Shown here: positions 1 through 11,366 of the stretch, in pieces
How positions within the stretch are numbered: the stretch's first letter is position 1
Layout: every line of letters starts with the position of its first letter
Assembly: GCA_037783415.1 (NCBI GenBank)
Contig: JAZGTN010000178.1
Location: forward strand, 1-64,000
Direction of reading: 5' to 3'
From: Leptasterias polaris
Taxonomy: Eukaryota > Echinodermata > Asteroidea > Forcipulatida > Asteriidae
Length of the DNA stretch: 64,000 nt
Notes under the pieces: model-generated
Told to the model about the DNA's origin: nothing
The model's database searches: none
The model's input: only the letters and a program-made list of their open reading frames with translations
Program-made: the position numbers and the translations under genes

Positions 1-2716
1 CGACCACTTAAACCAATTTTGTTTTTGCAAGATCATTATTAAAACATTATTTTCGAGTTGGGAGTCATCGATTTGAATCGGCCATCCTGAGTTATAAAAT
101 CAAAATGCAGGCTACAACTTATACTTATTCAGGGGGGAAACTGTTGGCGAGTTAAACGACAGTGCAATTTTTAATATAACCAAATAGGGTCTCTTTGTCA
201 TTTAGTTTTCACATACTTGAGGATTAGAATGTGACACAAAATAACAAGCTGTGCTTGTCTTCAGTGACAGCGCGATCGAGCAACAATAACATTAATGTAC
301 GACAAGGTGAGGGTAGGCCTACTAGAGGCCTAGCCCCCTCCCCCAGCCCTACATCGTTGTACTATCTGCACAATTGATAATGACTAGTTTGAAAGAAACA
401 CAACGGATATTTACCCTCTTTCTTGAATACGAAAAAAATCTGTGATTTTCTAAACAGAGTGAGACACCATGATTATACGATGCTATGTCTTCACTAGCCC
501 CATGAGTAGGGCCAATCCACTTCGTTCGTATCCTTGCCAATTGGGCCTAAGCACCATTGCAATCCTATTTTGTGCCCGATGTAGTTTTTAATCCGGGTTA
601 TGAAACTTACCGATCGAATGCTACTGTAGGCCTACTTGTAGAAAGCCCAAATGCTAAACTTTTTTTTTAAACATCACAGATTTTTGGGGAAAATTGATTG
701 CCTTTCTAGTCGTGAGAGTGATTTTTTTGATAACGCGTATTAACAACTTGCGCGAGAACCTAGTTGGGTTCCCTTAACAATTTCACAACATTTAAACTAT
801 CTATGGGGACCAGACTGATTTACATAACGCGCTGAGCATAGTATAGACCTTTCTTTTGCAACGTAACAGCCCGAGTTTTTGCCAACCCAGGTTGAAAAAC
901 TATGGAAAGCCATAACTGCAAATCAAAAACAGATTGCCACATCACAGTTTGTAGCAGTGTTACACAAAATATTCAACAATAGTGTTGAATTTGTTGGAAA
1001 CAAATCAACCAATCATGGAAGGTATTTCCGTTCATGAATCTTTACAGAAAATGTTGAATTTGGTCACAACATTTTTTAACACGATTGAATGTTTTGCCAA
1101 CATTCGGCCGTCCATGCCAACCGGCGCACTTTGTATATCAACAAAAGAAAGGTCTATCTTTCCCAGACGGGCGTGAGATGCGCACAGCATTACACGTATT
1201 TCACAAAACCTTGATTGCGCTCGGCGCGCTGACTAAATCAGTCTGGTCCCCATTAAATATCAGCAGTTGATCGTCTAACTGTTGTGGATTGTTGAGGGAA
1301 CCTGACAATGGTTTTCCCGCAAGTTAATAAGTGGGGAAAAAATCACACTCGCGACTCGAAAAGCAAACAATTTTCCCAAAAGATCTGTGATGTTTATACA
1401 AACAAATGTAAGCATTAGGGCCTTCTACAAGTACATCGGCCACAGAAAAAAAGGATGCACTGGGCTAAGGATACGAAGTAGAATATCCCTGTTCATGGGG
1501 CTATGTCTTCACTAGTTTCCGGAAGTTCGTATTGTAAAAGTCACATTGTATTTAGCGCGCGCGAGTGCTGACTTTCCATCCAGAAACTTCTTTGCACAAT
1601 AGACTGTGCAAGTCTCGCGCGTATCGGAGCGAGAAAACACGTCAAGTGAAGAACATATTTTTTTCTGAAATCAAATCATTGTTTATAAATTAGATCTATG
1701 AAAAAATCTGACCAACAAAAATAATCTTTACAATTTGCATAATATGAGTTTTAGCTTTCATAATAAATACACAAATCATTTGTTAGTTTTTGTTGAAACC
1801 AACTAAAAACTCTGGGACAAGGATGCTTATTTGATCTTAACTTTTTAGGAACCCCTTTTGTAAATCCACGCCTGAGTACGTGCAACCACTAAAAGCAGGT
1901 TTAAACTCAGACGCGCGATGATCGCACGGGCGTAGAATTAACGCATGACGCAGTTTAAAGAGGACGCTGACGCCTCTACAACTGTAGACTGCAATGTAAA
2001 GGCTTAGCGTCTGGCAATTACAGCGTCTGGTGATTATCATCGCGCGACCAAAACAAATTTGGTGATCGGAGGTGGGCACAAATTCTTAATTTTTTGCAAG
2101 TAACCGGAAGCAGAGGTCAAGTTTAATTCTTGAGTTTTCTTCGTTGTTTTGTTGAATTGATTTAACTTTCATATTTTTGATCACTTAGTAATACATTCCC
2201 AACAACATATTTAATTTTCATGGTCATAAAGTACGTTAAACTAAAATAATAGACGAAACAAAATATTGCCAACGTAAAACTCCATATGGTTGGGACCACA
2301 ATGGTCCCGGAAGTTCGCTTACGCGCGAGACTTGCGCAGTCTATGTACACACCACATACACATGTACACACCACAGTCGCATGCATGGTCGACTCACGAT
2401 GTGGGTGAATGATCTTCAAGCCCCCGGATCCCCGCGCCAGGCATGTTCAGTGTGTGAGAAAAACACGCTTTCCACACAGTACACAAGATTCACGTGAGAC
2501 AATGTCTGACAGTGAAATAATAGTGGTCCACAAATGAAACAAAGTGTACGAGGTACGGATTTTTAGTAGCTTTTTTGAAATTAAATACTAGGTAGGGCCT
2601 ATGTCATTAATTTTGTCTCTCCCTCACTTTTCTCCTTGATCGGTGTTTTTTTTTTTTTTTTTTCTCAAGCAAAAGGGGGGGCGTGCGCCCCCCACGCCCC
2701 CCTGTATCCGCCGCTG
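1..2716. mobile_element. Non-autonomous DNA element, copy A (left end outside window)
   Basis: Most of this stretch aligns by eye with the complete copy at 55068-56884 and with the partial copy at 2717-3620. It ends at 2716 in the same GC-rich terminus (gcgtgcgcccccc, then ctgtatccgccgctg), whose reverse complement resembles the left terminus caggggcggatccagg of the complete copy. It has large internal inverted repeats: about 660-835 pairs with about 1215-1400, so the element could fold into a long hairpin. No transposase reading frame is visible, and the short ORFs here are noise. It is longer than the 55-kb copy because of an internal insertion at 843-1157 and extra sequence around 1620-2400. 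The superfamily is not identified. Confidence 0.7.
843..1157. mobile_element. MITE nested inside copy A
   Basis: A 16-bp perfect terminal inverted repeat (atagacctttcttttg and its complement caaaagaaaggtctat) bounds 315 bp that are missing from the corresponding loop of the copy at 55068-56884. This supports a secondary insertion. No coding potential is seen and the target duplication is unclear. Confidence 0.6.
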
Positions 2717-3620
2717 AAGGGGCGGATCCAGGATTTTCCAAACGGGGGGGCGTGAAAATTTACCAAGCAGCAAATGGTGAATGACATTTTCGGCTCCTTC
2801 GAGCGCGTAACGCGAAGCCCATGGGCCGGTTCCGGGGCCCGCTTAAATGCTCCGAAACAGTTAGGATTCTAGATGCTCTGTGGTGCGATCTCTAAAAAAT
2901 ATCTGACCACTTTTGTTTTAGCAAGATCATTGTTAAAACTTTATTTTCGAGTTGGGAGTCATTGATTTGAATCAGCCATCCTGAGTTATAAAAAGCAAAA
3001 TGCAGGCTACAATTAATACAATATTCAGGGGGAAAACTGTTGGGTGAGACAAACGATAGTGCAATTTGTAATAATATAATTAACCAAATAGGGTCTCTTT
3101 GTCTATAATAATTGTTCACATACTTGAGGATTAGAATGTGACACAAAATATGTTACTATATACTGATAAGAACAAGTTGTGCTTGTCTTCAGTGACAGCG
3201 CAATCGAGCAACAATAACATTAATGTACGAAAATGTGAGGGTAGGCCTAGAGGCCTCCTCCCCCAGCCCTGCATCGGTGTATTATCTGCACAAATTAAAA
3301 TTAGTAATTCGTTTGAACAAATTAGTATATCGTTATAACAAGCGTTTACGTAAGTTTTATGATCGGAGGCGAGCACAAAATTCTTAATTTTTTGCAATAA
3401 CCGGAAGCTGGGGTCAAGTTTAATTGTGGGGTTTTCTTCGTTATATTGTTGAATTGGTTTTACTCTCATATGTTGTTATCACTTAGTATTACATTCCCAA
3501 CAACATTTATACTTTTCTAGGTCATAACCTACGTTAAACTAAAATAATCGACGGAACAAAATCTCGCCCACGTAAAACTCCATATGGTTGGGACCACTAT
3601 GGTCTCGGAAGTTCGATTAT
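2717..3620. mobile_element. Non-autonomous DNA element, copy B (internally deleted, 3'-truncated)
   Basis: It starts exactly where copy A ends, with aaggggcggatccagg, the same left terminus as the copy at 55068. Positions 2717-3340 match the left part of the family. Positions 3355-3610 match copy A at about 2050-2320, so the middle is deleted. The right terminus is missing. The A-end/B-start abutment shows either insertion of one copy at the end of another or a head-to-tail rearrangement. Confidence 0.6.
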
Positions 3621-3795
3621 ATTAGTGATCTTGTTGACACGCGCGTGCACACAACCAAACGCGGTCAAAACAGAATTTTACAAAAGTTTTTGAAAATGTA
3701 CAAACTTCGAAAATTCGCTAAACAAACAGATTGTCTGTTTTACCACCTATTTTCCTTATTCTCTCACTTTTTAACAAATTGCCATTTATGAATGG

Positions 3796-3957
3796 GAATA
3801 AAAGAGTAGTGACTCGTTCTTAAACGGTCGTTTAAAACCTTGCAGGGTCGTGGCTGTGTGATAAAAGCCCTCGCGTTCGGCTCGGGCCTTTATCGCACGG
3901 CCACGACCCTGCCGGTTTTAAACGGCCGTTTAGGAACTCGTCACCACTCTTTTATTC
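3796..3957. mobile_element. Hairpin MITE
   Basis: The interval is an imperfect palindrome about 162 bp long. Its arms (gaataaaagagtagtgactc on the left, the matching complement at the right end) meet at a GC-rich centre near 3875-3890. The arms differ at a few sites, so it is a diverged copy and not an assembly inversion. The 3621-3795 and 3958-4350 flanks hold nothing recognised. Confidence 0.65.
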
Positions 3958-4352
3958 ACTTATTAACAACAATACTTATATTATCAATAATGATGAACAT
4001 TAATATAGAGTCTGCGCTTGACAGACAATATACTTAAAGTTAAAAAAAATTTAACAAGTGATAAAGTCAACAAATAAAATAACTAATTGTTTATATTCTG
4101 TTTTATAAATCCATTCCATTGAAATCCGTTTGCAAATCTTGTTCAAAAAACTCAACGGAACAACCTTGATGAGCCATGACGACATTTTGTGTTAATCTGA
4201 TCCCGATTTGCATAATTTCTTTAAGCATGATCCGAACTGAATACTAAAAATTGTCACAAGTGGGCGTTGTCTTCTAATAATTTCTTCAAAGAGTACAGTC
4301 AAAGAGCTGTGAGAGGAATTTTGCGATAATAAGCCATTTTCGGGGGAAAAAA

Positions 4353-4405
4353 GCAAACAAACAAACACCCCAACAGCCCAACAAACAAACAAACAAACAA
4401 ACAAT
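4353..4405. repeat. (CAAA)n microsatellite
   Basis: An interrupted run of caaa units. On the minus strand it yields FVCLFVC-type peptides, which are low-complexity noise. The remaining sequence to 4710 shows nothing recognised. Confidence 0.85.
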
Positions 4406-4710
4406 GAAAGGCAGAAAGAAGTAGAAAAACAACCGCACATTATTATAGATTGCCAGACTAAACTGCTCATTGGGATGTGCTACATTTGGACCGAAAATGG
4501 CGTACACCAACCACGTGATCTAGAGTTAATCGATCCTCTCATGTCGCAACTCACTCAGTACACAGCTCTAGCGAAATGTACTTGAAGAATGGATTCATTT
4601 ACTTCAACAATAGCTTGATGGGTTTTAAGAATAATGGATTCTTGATTTTTTTTTTTGATTCGCTTATTGCATCAATAAGAATTATTAAATTACCTTTCAA
4701 AAATTGTGTT

Positions 4711-4991
4711 TTATTCACTGCAAAATGTGTAAAAGATCCAGTTTACAGGAGTGAAATAAGGTGCGATACCTATGTAGTTGACAGTAACCCTCCTGGTCGC
4801 ATCATGCCACTCTAAGAAGGGGGTAACCTCGCCCCCTTTTCCCACCTTTATGGTTCCACGGTCGTAGGTCAACCAGAACCGACGGTACTCGAACTCGGAC
4901 ATGATGTCCGGAGTTGATTTCTCAGCGTAATATGGAAAGGAGTATTTCTCAAATCGAATAACAGACTGGGTGTTTAACCAGCCACCGATTA
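4711..4991 (-). CDS. Gene 1 exon 3: second half of FA domain and stop
   Basis: The acceptor ttctccacag precedes TAATCGG, giving VIGGW across the splice. The exon carries the most conserved FA-domain motifs and ends with a stop at 4711-4713. AATAAA on the minus strand overlaps the stop codon. Confidence 0.88.
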
Positions 4992-7350
4992 CTGTGGAGA
5001 AAAGTAGCAAAAAGTCAAAGTGTTAATTATGTTAACCTTTTAGCCACTGGACCGTCCAGCCGCCCAAAGTAATACACCATAACATGCGGTAGGAGGAAAC
5101 ACTTACAAGCTTGTGTATTTGCAAGAAAAGGGAACATCAAAATAAAATTATAGTCAGGGTAGCATTAGTCAAGTCAATGGCAATCGTTCATATAAAAAAA
5201 AAAATATTTTGCCCTTCACACATGACTTGTAACAATTGTAATGCTAATGATGATGACAAATTGTAGCTTTCACCAAAACCACGCTCATTTGTTTTAAAAA
5301 AAATGAGTAATTTTCTTCATTGTGATGATACTATCAAAAACTATTGGCTTAGCAATTAATCACTATGAGCATTTTGATGGCAAATAAAAGGCTTCGAAAA
5401 CTATTGTGTTCATTTTAACCTTATGAAAAATAATTTGCATAAAAATCACCGGCAACCGTTAACGAGAGGCACTTGGTGTTCCCTAGGGACTTATCACCTT
5501 CGTACTATAAATAAATATGTTATTCAATGACAATATTCACGAAAAAGACGGAAATTGTAGAAAGGGCCTATAATTTACGTTATCTTTAGTATCATCAGAA
5601 TGAATGAAAATTACTCCCTTTTTTGCTAAAAATGAGCGTGGTTTTGGTGAAAGCTACAAAATGTCATCATCATTAAGCATTACAATTGTTACAAGACAGT
5701 AGTGTGTGAAGGGGAAAATAAAAAATTATTTATATCAACAATTGCCATTGACTTGACTAATGCTACCACAGACTTTAATTTTATTTTGATGTTACTTTTT
5801 CTTGACAATACACACGCTTGTGTTTCCTCCTACCGCATGTTATTGTTTATCACTTAAGGCTGGGCGGTCCAGTGGCTAAATGGTTAATAATACTAATAGT
5901 TTGTAAATCGCCTGATACTTGAAATTAAAGGAAACCTCGTCTTTTTTTTATGAGTACACGAAACGTTTGTTACATGTATGTGAATCGGATGTGAATGTCA
6001 CTAGAAACGTTTGATCTGTTGGTAATAATGAAATAAACCCCCTGTATATTAGTTCAGAATTATTACTCATAGTTCGCGGTAAATAATATTTGTTCAGACT
6101 TAGATTGAAATTTGACCGCGGTTTGTTTTGCAACGCCCACAAGAGCTCATGGGATCACGATCATCGTTCGGTATTAAAAAAGGGCACATTCTTCAAATTA
6201 CCGACATTTAAACAATAAGCTACTTCAATTTATGACGTCATGTACTCTTCTCTGCCACTGATTGAATGTTTTATCATATAATGAAAATGTGTTGTTTTTG
6301 ATAAAAAGGTGTCAAACAGTCACTGGATTCGATTTATCGAACATCTGACTTCACACTTAGAGGTGCGTGAATAACGCCGGATACCTGCCTTCAGAACTTA
6401 TAATGGTCAATGAGTAATTTCACTGTTGCAGGTTCTTGAAAGTCATCTTACCAATGTCATAGTATGACGTCTCATCCGTAAATTCAGAGAGAGACAAGAT
6501 GGCGTCGTTGGCACCTTTGACGGAGAAATCTAGTCTGAATACGTCACTTGACTGGAGCCGTGGATAAATGAAACTAAATAAGTAATCTCCACTAACTACA
6601 TCAACTTGACACTCTGTAAAAAAAATAAAAATAAATAAATAAATTATATAAAAGGTCAGGGAAAGAGCCCTTCTCCGAAATAACTATTACTTATCAACTG
6701 GAAAAACAAACGACAAAATTGAAATTTCAACCAAAACCACGTCTGATATTCATACCAACCAGAAACATTCATGATAATTGTTTTGGACTCGAAAGGTAAA
6801 CAAAATTTACACTTTTCTTACGTGAGTCTTCTGTTGAAGACAGATAGAGCTAACTGGTCGAAACGTTGGATTTTGCCGGCTCTTTTCAGAGCGACCACTA
6901 TGGGATAAAACTGTTGTGTCTTGCATTGCTCCTTTCCCATTTTAAGTTTGAATCCCTAAGCATGTCAAACAACTATATTTACGTACCTCCATGATATTCT
7001 TCGTCAAAGTACATCGAGCCATTGGATGGTTGCAGGTCAGATTTATCTCTGGCATAAACAGCGGAGTTTAACTCACAGAGTTTCGCATCTTCGCAGTAGT
7101 TGAAGGACTTACAGGCATCTTCTCGCAGACAGAAGACCGCACAAGTGACTTCGGAGCGAGTCGTAGCATTGCTGTAGACTTTACCACGGAGTGCATGGTC
7201 ACGTATTGGGCCGTGGTAAAAAGTATGCTTGGTTCCTTTTCTGATTTGGTCAGTACGGGAGCCGTTTTGGCATGGGATATTGACTCGACCAGAAGCGACA
7301 GCAGCGTAGACTAATAAAGCAACTACAGCAAGAAATCCAGGGGTACCCAT
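4711..7350 (-). CDS. Gene 1: secreted PAN/apple plus FA (Methyltransf_FA) domain protein, 3 exons
   Basis: Three exons (7350-6987, 6613-6452, 4991-4711) join in phase 1 at both junctions and total 807 nt, giving 268 residues plus stop. Residues 1-21 are a hydrophobic signal peptide. Residues about 25-120 form a PAN/apple module with the family pattern CAVFCLRE...CKSFNYC...CELN. Exons 2 and 3 form a domain of the farnesoic acid O-methyltransferase-like family (PF12248 type), with the hallmarks VIGGW.NTQSVIR, FWLTYD.G.IKVG and PFLEW. Despite the name, proteins with this domain have no proven methyltransferase activity; many are extracellular. I infer a secreted recognition or matrix protein. 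The start is the only Met ahead of the signal peptide. The stop TAA overlaps an AATAAA, suggesting a very short 3' UTR. No frame breaks are seen. An 848-bp MITE occupies intron 2. Confidence 0.88.
5036..5883. mobile_element. piggyBac-type MITE (TTAA target) in gene 1 intron 2
   Basis: Terminal inverted repeats of about 310 bp (5036-5340 and 5575-5883) begin CC..TTTAGCCACTGG at both ends. The element is flanked on both sides by TTAA (5032-5035 and 5884-5887), the target of piggyBac transposases. Arms differ at scattered sites. There is no internal ORF. It makes up more than half of the 1460-bp intron. Confidence 0.8.
6452..6613 (-). CDS. Gene 1 exon 2: first half of FA domain
   Basis: The acceptor ttttttttacag precedes AGTGTCAAG, and the donor is ATTG followed by gtaaga. 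The 162-nt exon is phase 1 at both ends. It encodes a segment running from CQVDVVSG through FRLDFSVKGANDAILSL, the N-terminal half of the FA fold, where family members typically read FxVKAxxDAxIxLS. Confidence 0.88.
6826..6900 (+). mobile_element. Penelope-like element fragment with hammerhead-like and histone-stem-loop-like motifs
   Basis: Within gene 1 intron 1, the plus strand carries ctgttgaagacagatagagc and then ggtcgaaacgttgg. This resembles the degenerate hammerhead/GTCGAAACGT segment reported in terminal repeats of Penelope-like elements. It is followed at 6878-6896 by ggctcttttcagagcgacc, one base away from the replication-dependent histone 3' stem-loop. No RT frame is present. The family assignment is an inference from motif memory. 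Confidence 0.35.
6987..7350 (-). CDS. Gene 1 exon 1: signal peptide and PAN domain
   Basis: It begins with ATG at 7350 and ends CATGGAG followed by the donor gtacgt, in phase 1. It encodes the signal peptide and the complete Cys-rich PAN/apple domain, ending in an acidic EEYHG stretch. Confidence 0.9.
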
Positions 7351-7767
7351 GACGTCATGCAGTACTTTACCGTCATAAGTTGAGACGAGTTAGAATTTAA
7401 CACTATTCAGATGTAATTCTCCCTTTCTCTCTTTCTATCGCGAAAAAGAAGTGTAACAATTCTAAAACGTTTTTAACCGACGTTAGTTTGACACAAACAG
7501 CGCTATCCGCAACATTTTCTACCGTATCCTTCACTTATAGTGTTTGATCAAAGACTGCAAATTGGTCCCCGCTATTGTATGATTTGTGATGGTCTGATAT
7601 TGACCTCAAATATGATTGGGTCCAATTTCATAGAGCCGCTTGCAGAAAATATATTTATGTTTATTAGTGTTCTGTTTAGCAGAAAGGAGCAGGATACCAG
7701 TCACAAATGGTACATAGTACTTTTGCTGGTAACCCTAATCTCTAATGTGCTTAGCTACTTTTTATGC
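7351..7767. other. Upstream region of gene 1, nothing recognised
   Basis: This is the presumed 5' UTR and promoter of gene 1. I see no clear TATA element or other recognisable motif. Confidence 0.4.
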
Positions 7768-8110
7768 TTAAAGGGAAGGTATAGGTTGGATAATCACTCC
7801 TAAAATTGATGTAAATAACAACTATTACTTGGTAAGCAGTACAGCAGCTTTCAATAGTAAAAAGCAGTTTGAGAATCATTTTAATTCGAAGTAATGTGGT
7901 TATGGAAAAATATATCAGGTTTTATGCCCCAAAATAATGAATCTGGGAAACGCTTTTGTCACTAGCGTTTCTCAGATTGTGTATTCCTATAATAGGGATG
8001 GACTTATTCGCTCTGTTTTGTCGGCGATACCTCAAAAACGCGACCACGCTTTGAAGTGAAATGTTCACAGTTTAGTTTTATTGTATATCTATGTATATAG
8101 GATTAAAACA
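7768..8110 (+). mobile_element. MITE with internal hairpin, copy 1
   Basis: It begins ttaaagggaaggtatagg and contains the internal hairpin near 7945-7978 (gggaaacgc...gcgtttctcag). Related copies in reverse orientation lie at 26720-27106 and 54231-54568. The right boundary is approximate. Confidence 0.6.
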
Positions 8111-9700
8111 ATCGAACGGTTCCAAAAACCAAAGTTATTTTTTGCCCAGCAGGTTGTATCGTAAATTTCGGTTGAATCTCTGGCTTAGGTGCGAGGCTTA
8201 ACGGCTGTATGGCTTCTGAATAGCGACCACTCAAATTGATAATTTGTTTTTCTTAGGTTATTTTTATGTTATTTCAAAAAGGACTAGTGAGGATGAGTAT
8301 TACTTATCCCGAAACCAAGATCGTATTCCTTTAAACTTTGATTAAAATTATTTCTGAATAACCTTGATGTGAAACGATTGGCAATATTGTCGTATTGAGG
8401 AGCGAGATCGTGTTCAATGAAACTACAATTATGGTGCTATAAAATTAATAAGAAACAACTTAATTAGAGAAATACAAACCAATAAAATTTTGCAAATTTC
8501 CACGTTGTGGACAGAATTATTGATTGATACTGCACACTCGTTAGTGGCAATTCAAAATGCTACAAAGTGGCTGCCATTAAAAAAAAATAGGTTGCTGTTT
8601 TCAAACGTGGTCACAGCTTTAGCCTATACTAATTGGCATTTCTATCAAGTACGTCATCATTCTTAATACTTTTTATTCTTAATTTGTTGGCCAAATATGA
8701 ATAAATTATCACATGATCATCGCAGCGCCTCATGAGAACCCAATAAATATGACCACAAAAAAATGTAATCTGCCAAAGCTGGTGGTAAACAGTTTTATTT
8801 TATTGGCTTTCCCCCCAAACAATGTCTTTAAAAAAAATTAGAAAATAACTCCCCAACGGAAACAACCTACAGTGTAAAAATGCTGTCTACATGTTTGTTT
8901 TTTTATTAATTTTTTTATATTTTATATTTCAACACAAACGTTTGGTAAAATTTGGAAGCAATTTGTTTAAGGACCATCAGAAATATTGAACAAATAATAA
9001 TACAAAAATACAACATGATAAACAAACTCATTATAAACAAGTTCAAATAGCGTTCCCCCAAAACAAAAATAAGTTAAAAACCATTGCTCAAGTAACTGTT
9101 TTTAGTAAATATTGTCCGGCGTACCAGTGAGAAAACGTCAACAGCGTCTTGTGAACGGTCAACCTGTTCACACAATATTATGAAAATTATCATAATTAAT
9201 ATAATTACATGCATTGCACTCGTTCCAGCCTACTAAGAAAACACTGAATGTGTATATAAAAAAATGAGCTGCGGCCATAATTCGATTGTTGGTGCTCAGC
9301 CAACAGCCGATTATATATATATTTTTTTTTTTAAGTCCCTGAATCTAAATTTTCTCGCAATTTTCGCAAAATCTAAAGGATGTACAGACTTGAAACTTAC
9401 TTATTTGGACCAATAATTGTGTGTACATGAAGCCACATCTTTTGGTGAATGATGACGGCATCGATGACGTCATAACATCAACTTCTAAAAACGTTTAATA
9501 TTCCAAAACTTCATAATTAGGAAAACGATCAATGCATAGATAAGACATTTGCTACATAACTATGAAAGCTGTTGATGCTTTGCACAAATCTTATAAAAAA
9601 GTGTGAACCCATAATGACCTTTACTTCTGGTAGAATCGTTTCAGCAAACTCGGGCGGTGCAGTACGGAAGCTTTAATTGTCATCATTTACTGAGTTACTG
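8111..9700. other. No gene or named repeat recognised
   Basis: AT-rich non-coding sequence with a short (TA)n run near 9314. No ORF resembles a known protein. Confidence 0.4.
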
Positions 9701-9714
9701 AGATAATTTATCTC

Positions 9715-9905
9715 AGAAACACGGATTATTTTCTTGGAAACACGGAAATCAATGCTCTGAAACATGGAATTCCAAGATAAAGTATCTTGGAAACACGGAA
9801 TTCTAAGAAAATGTATCTTGGAAACACGGGATTCCAGGATAAGGTATCACTGAATCTCAGAATTTCAAGATAAGGTATCTTAAAAACACAGATACATGTT
9901 CGTAG
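9715..9905. repeat. Degenerate minisatellite, unit about 35 bp
   Basis: About five imperfect units carry the recurring words cttggaaacacgg and aattccaagataa-gtat. Units diverge progressively toward the right. Confidence 0.75.
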
Positions 9906-10504
9906 GCTTTGTTGTGTACCCGCAGTTGATTTGGTTATACCGAACCGTTCATTTAAACCTTTTATTAGCCGGTGTTTTTATTGGGCTTAATGTAGCAGTA
10001 ATGGAGTAAACATGTGACAATAAATTTGTAGCCTATTAACATTCAGTTGTTGATTCAAACAAAACCATGCATCATGTACCGCCACTCGCCCTACAAACTT
10101 AAACATGAGTGACGATATTGGGAAGGAGAAAGGCAATGTGCACAGGTTATTGCAAACCTTGTCCGCCATGAAAAAAAAAAAATTACACTTGTCAATAAGC
10201 AGTCAGGGTAGTCACCATGCCCCTCACATACCCCCTTTCTTTTACACAGTTTCCTGGAGTTGTTGATGAGGCGGGTCTCAAGTGACAACTTTTTAAAACA
10301 AACGCACAATGAATGATGGCACAAGTGGCTTACATCACATTCTTTGGGCAAGTTTTGAGTTCCCGTGTAAGCCATGTTATGCCATGTATGCCACTCTGTG
10401 CACATGAATCATTGTGCGTTTGATCCAGGAAATTTAATGTTGACGAAACCATATTTTTTCTTGGAGTAGCCACAAACGCATCCTTTCACATTTTTTGTTT
10501 TCTT

Positions 10505-10566
10505 TACATGTACACATAATAGCTGCTGCTCTAGATCTAGAGCAGCAGCTATTATGTGTACATGTA
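10505..10566. repeat. 62-bp perfect palindrome
   Basis: The 31-base half from 10505 (tacatgtacacataatagct onward) is exactly complementary to the half starting tctagagcagcagctattat. There is no spacer and no mismatch. Such a sequence can extrude as a cruciform. The 9906-10504 and 10567-11349 flanks hold nothing recognised. Confidence 0.95.
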
Positions 10567-11349
10567 CTACTTGGTACAATTCTAGGTATTTTGCCTTGAA
10601 GTTCAACCCCCAGTCAGTAGTGTATTCTCTGATAATTTTCTTAATAATTGGTTTTCTTCAGGAAATAGTGCTTGAAAAATTGCAAATCCCGTTTAAAAAA
10701 TTAGAATGAAAGAAAAACATATTTTGGGACGTCAAAGGTAATTTACACATACAAGATTTACTCCCAAAACTGCCCAAAACAACAAACGCTGACTGGGGGC
10801 GTGATCCACCATTTTGTAAAATTTAACATAACTTTGTTCCTGTATTTTTAACTACACTTTGCTTGGTAAAAAAACCAAAATAAACTTATCAATTGATTCA
10901 AAACAGTTTCTGTATAAACAATAGCACGTTTAAAATCCTATCAAGTTAAAAGGATATGGCCGACACCATTCTGGGTTTACAGGTTGCACCCAACTATAAA
11001 TCAACTCTCATTTTTTATTGTGGGAATTGCTAAATATTCAGAAATACACAAAGAAATACCTAGAAGTCTCACAGCTTTTTACAGTATTATTAAATGACTC
11101 TTGAACTTGTATTATCTGCTAAATTGAAATGGGGAGTCCCAAGGCCCATCGGGTTATTCCCCCTCCAAACAAAAACTACCCCTGCACCGGTGTAATTTTC
11201 CAACTGTCCGAGCATCAATCTTGAAAAATGTCCGTACACATCTCGGCAAGGACCATGATGTTAAGGGCCTATGTCATCCAAAATACCTCAAGTTGGAAGT
11301 CAACAACCCCACGTCACAATTGGGCAACATTTTTACACCGTATACCTTC

Positions 11350-11366
11350 GGGGGGGGGGGGGGGGG
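11350..11366. repeat. G17 homopolymer tract
   Basis: A run of 17 G on the plus strand, one of many long G/C tracts in the window. It is potentially G-quadruplex forming. Confidence 0.9.
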
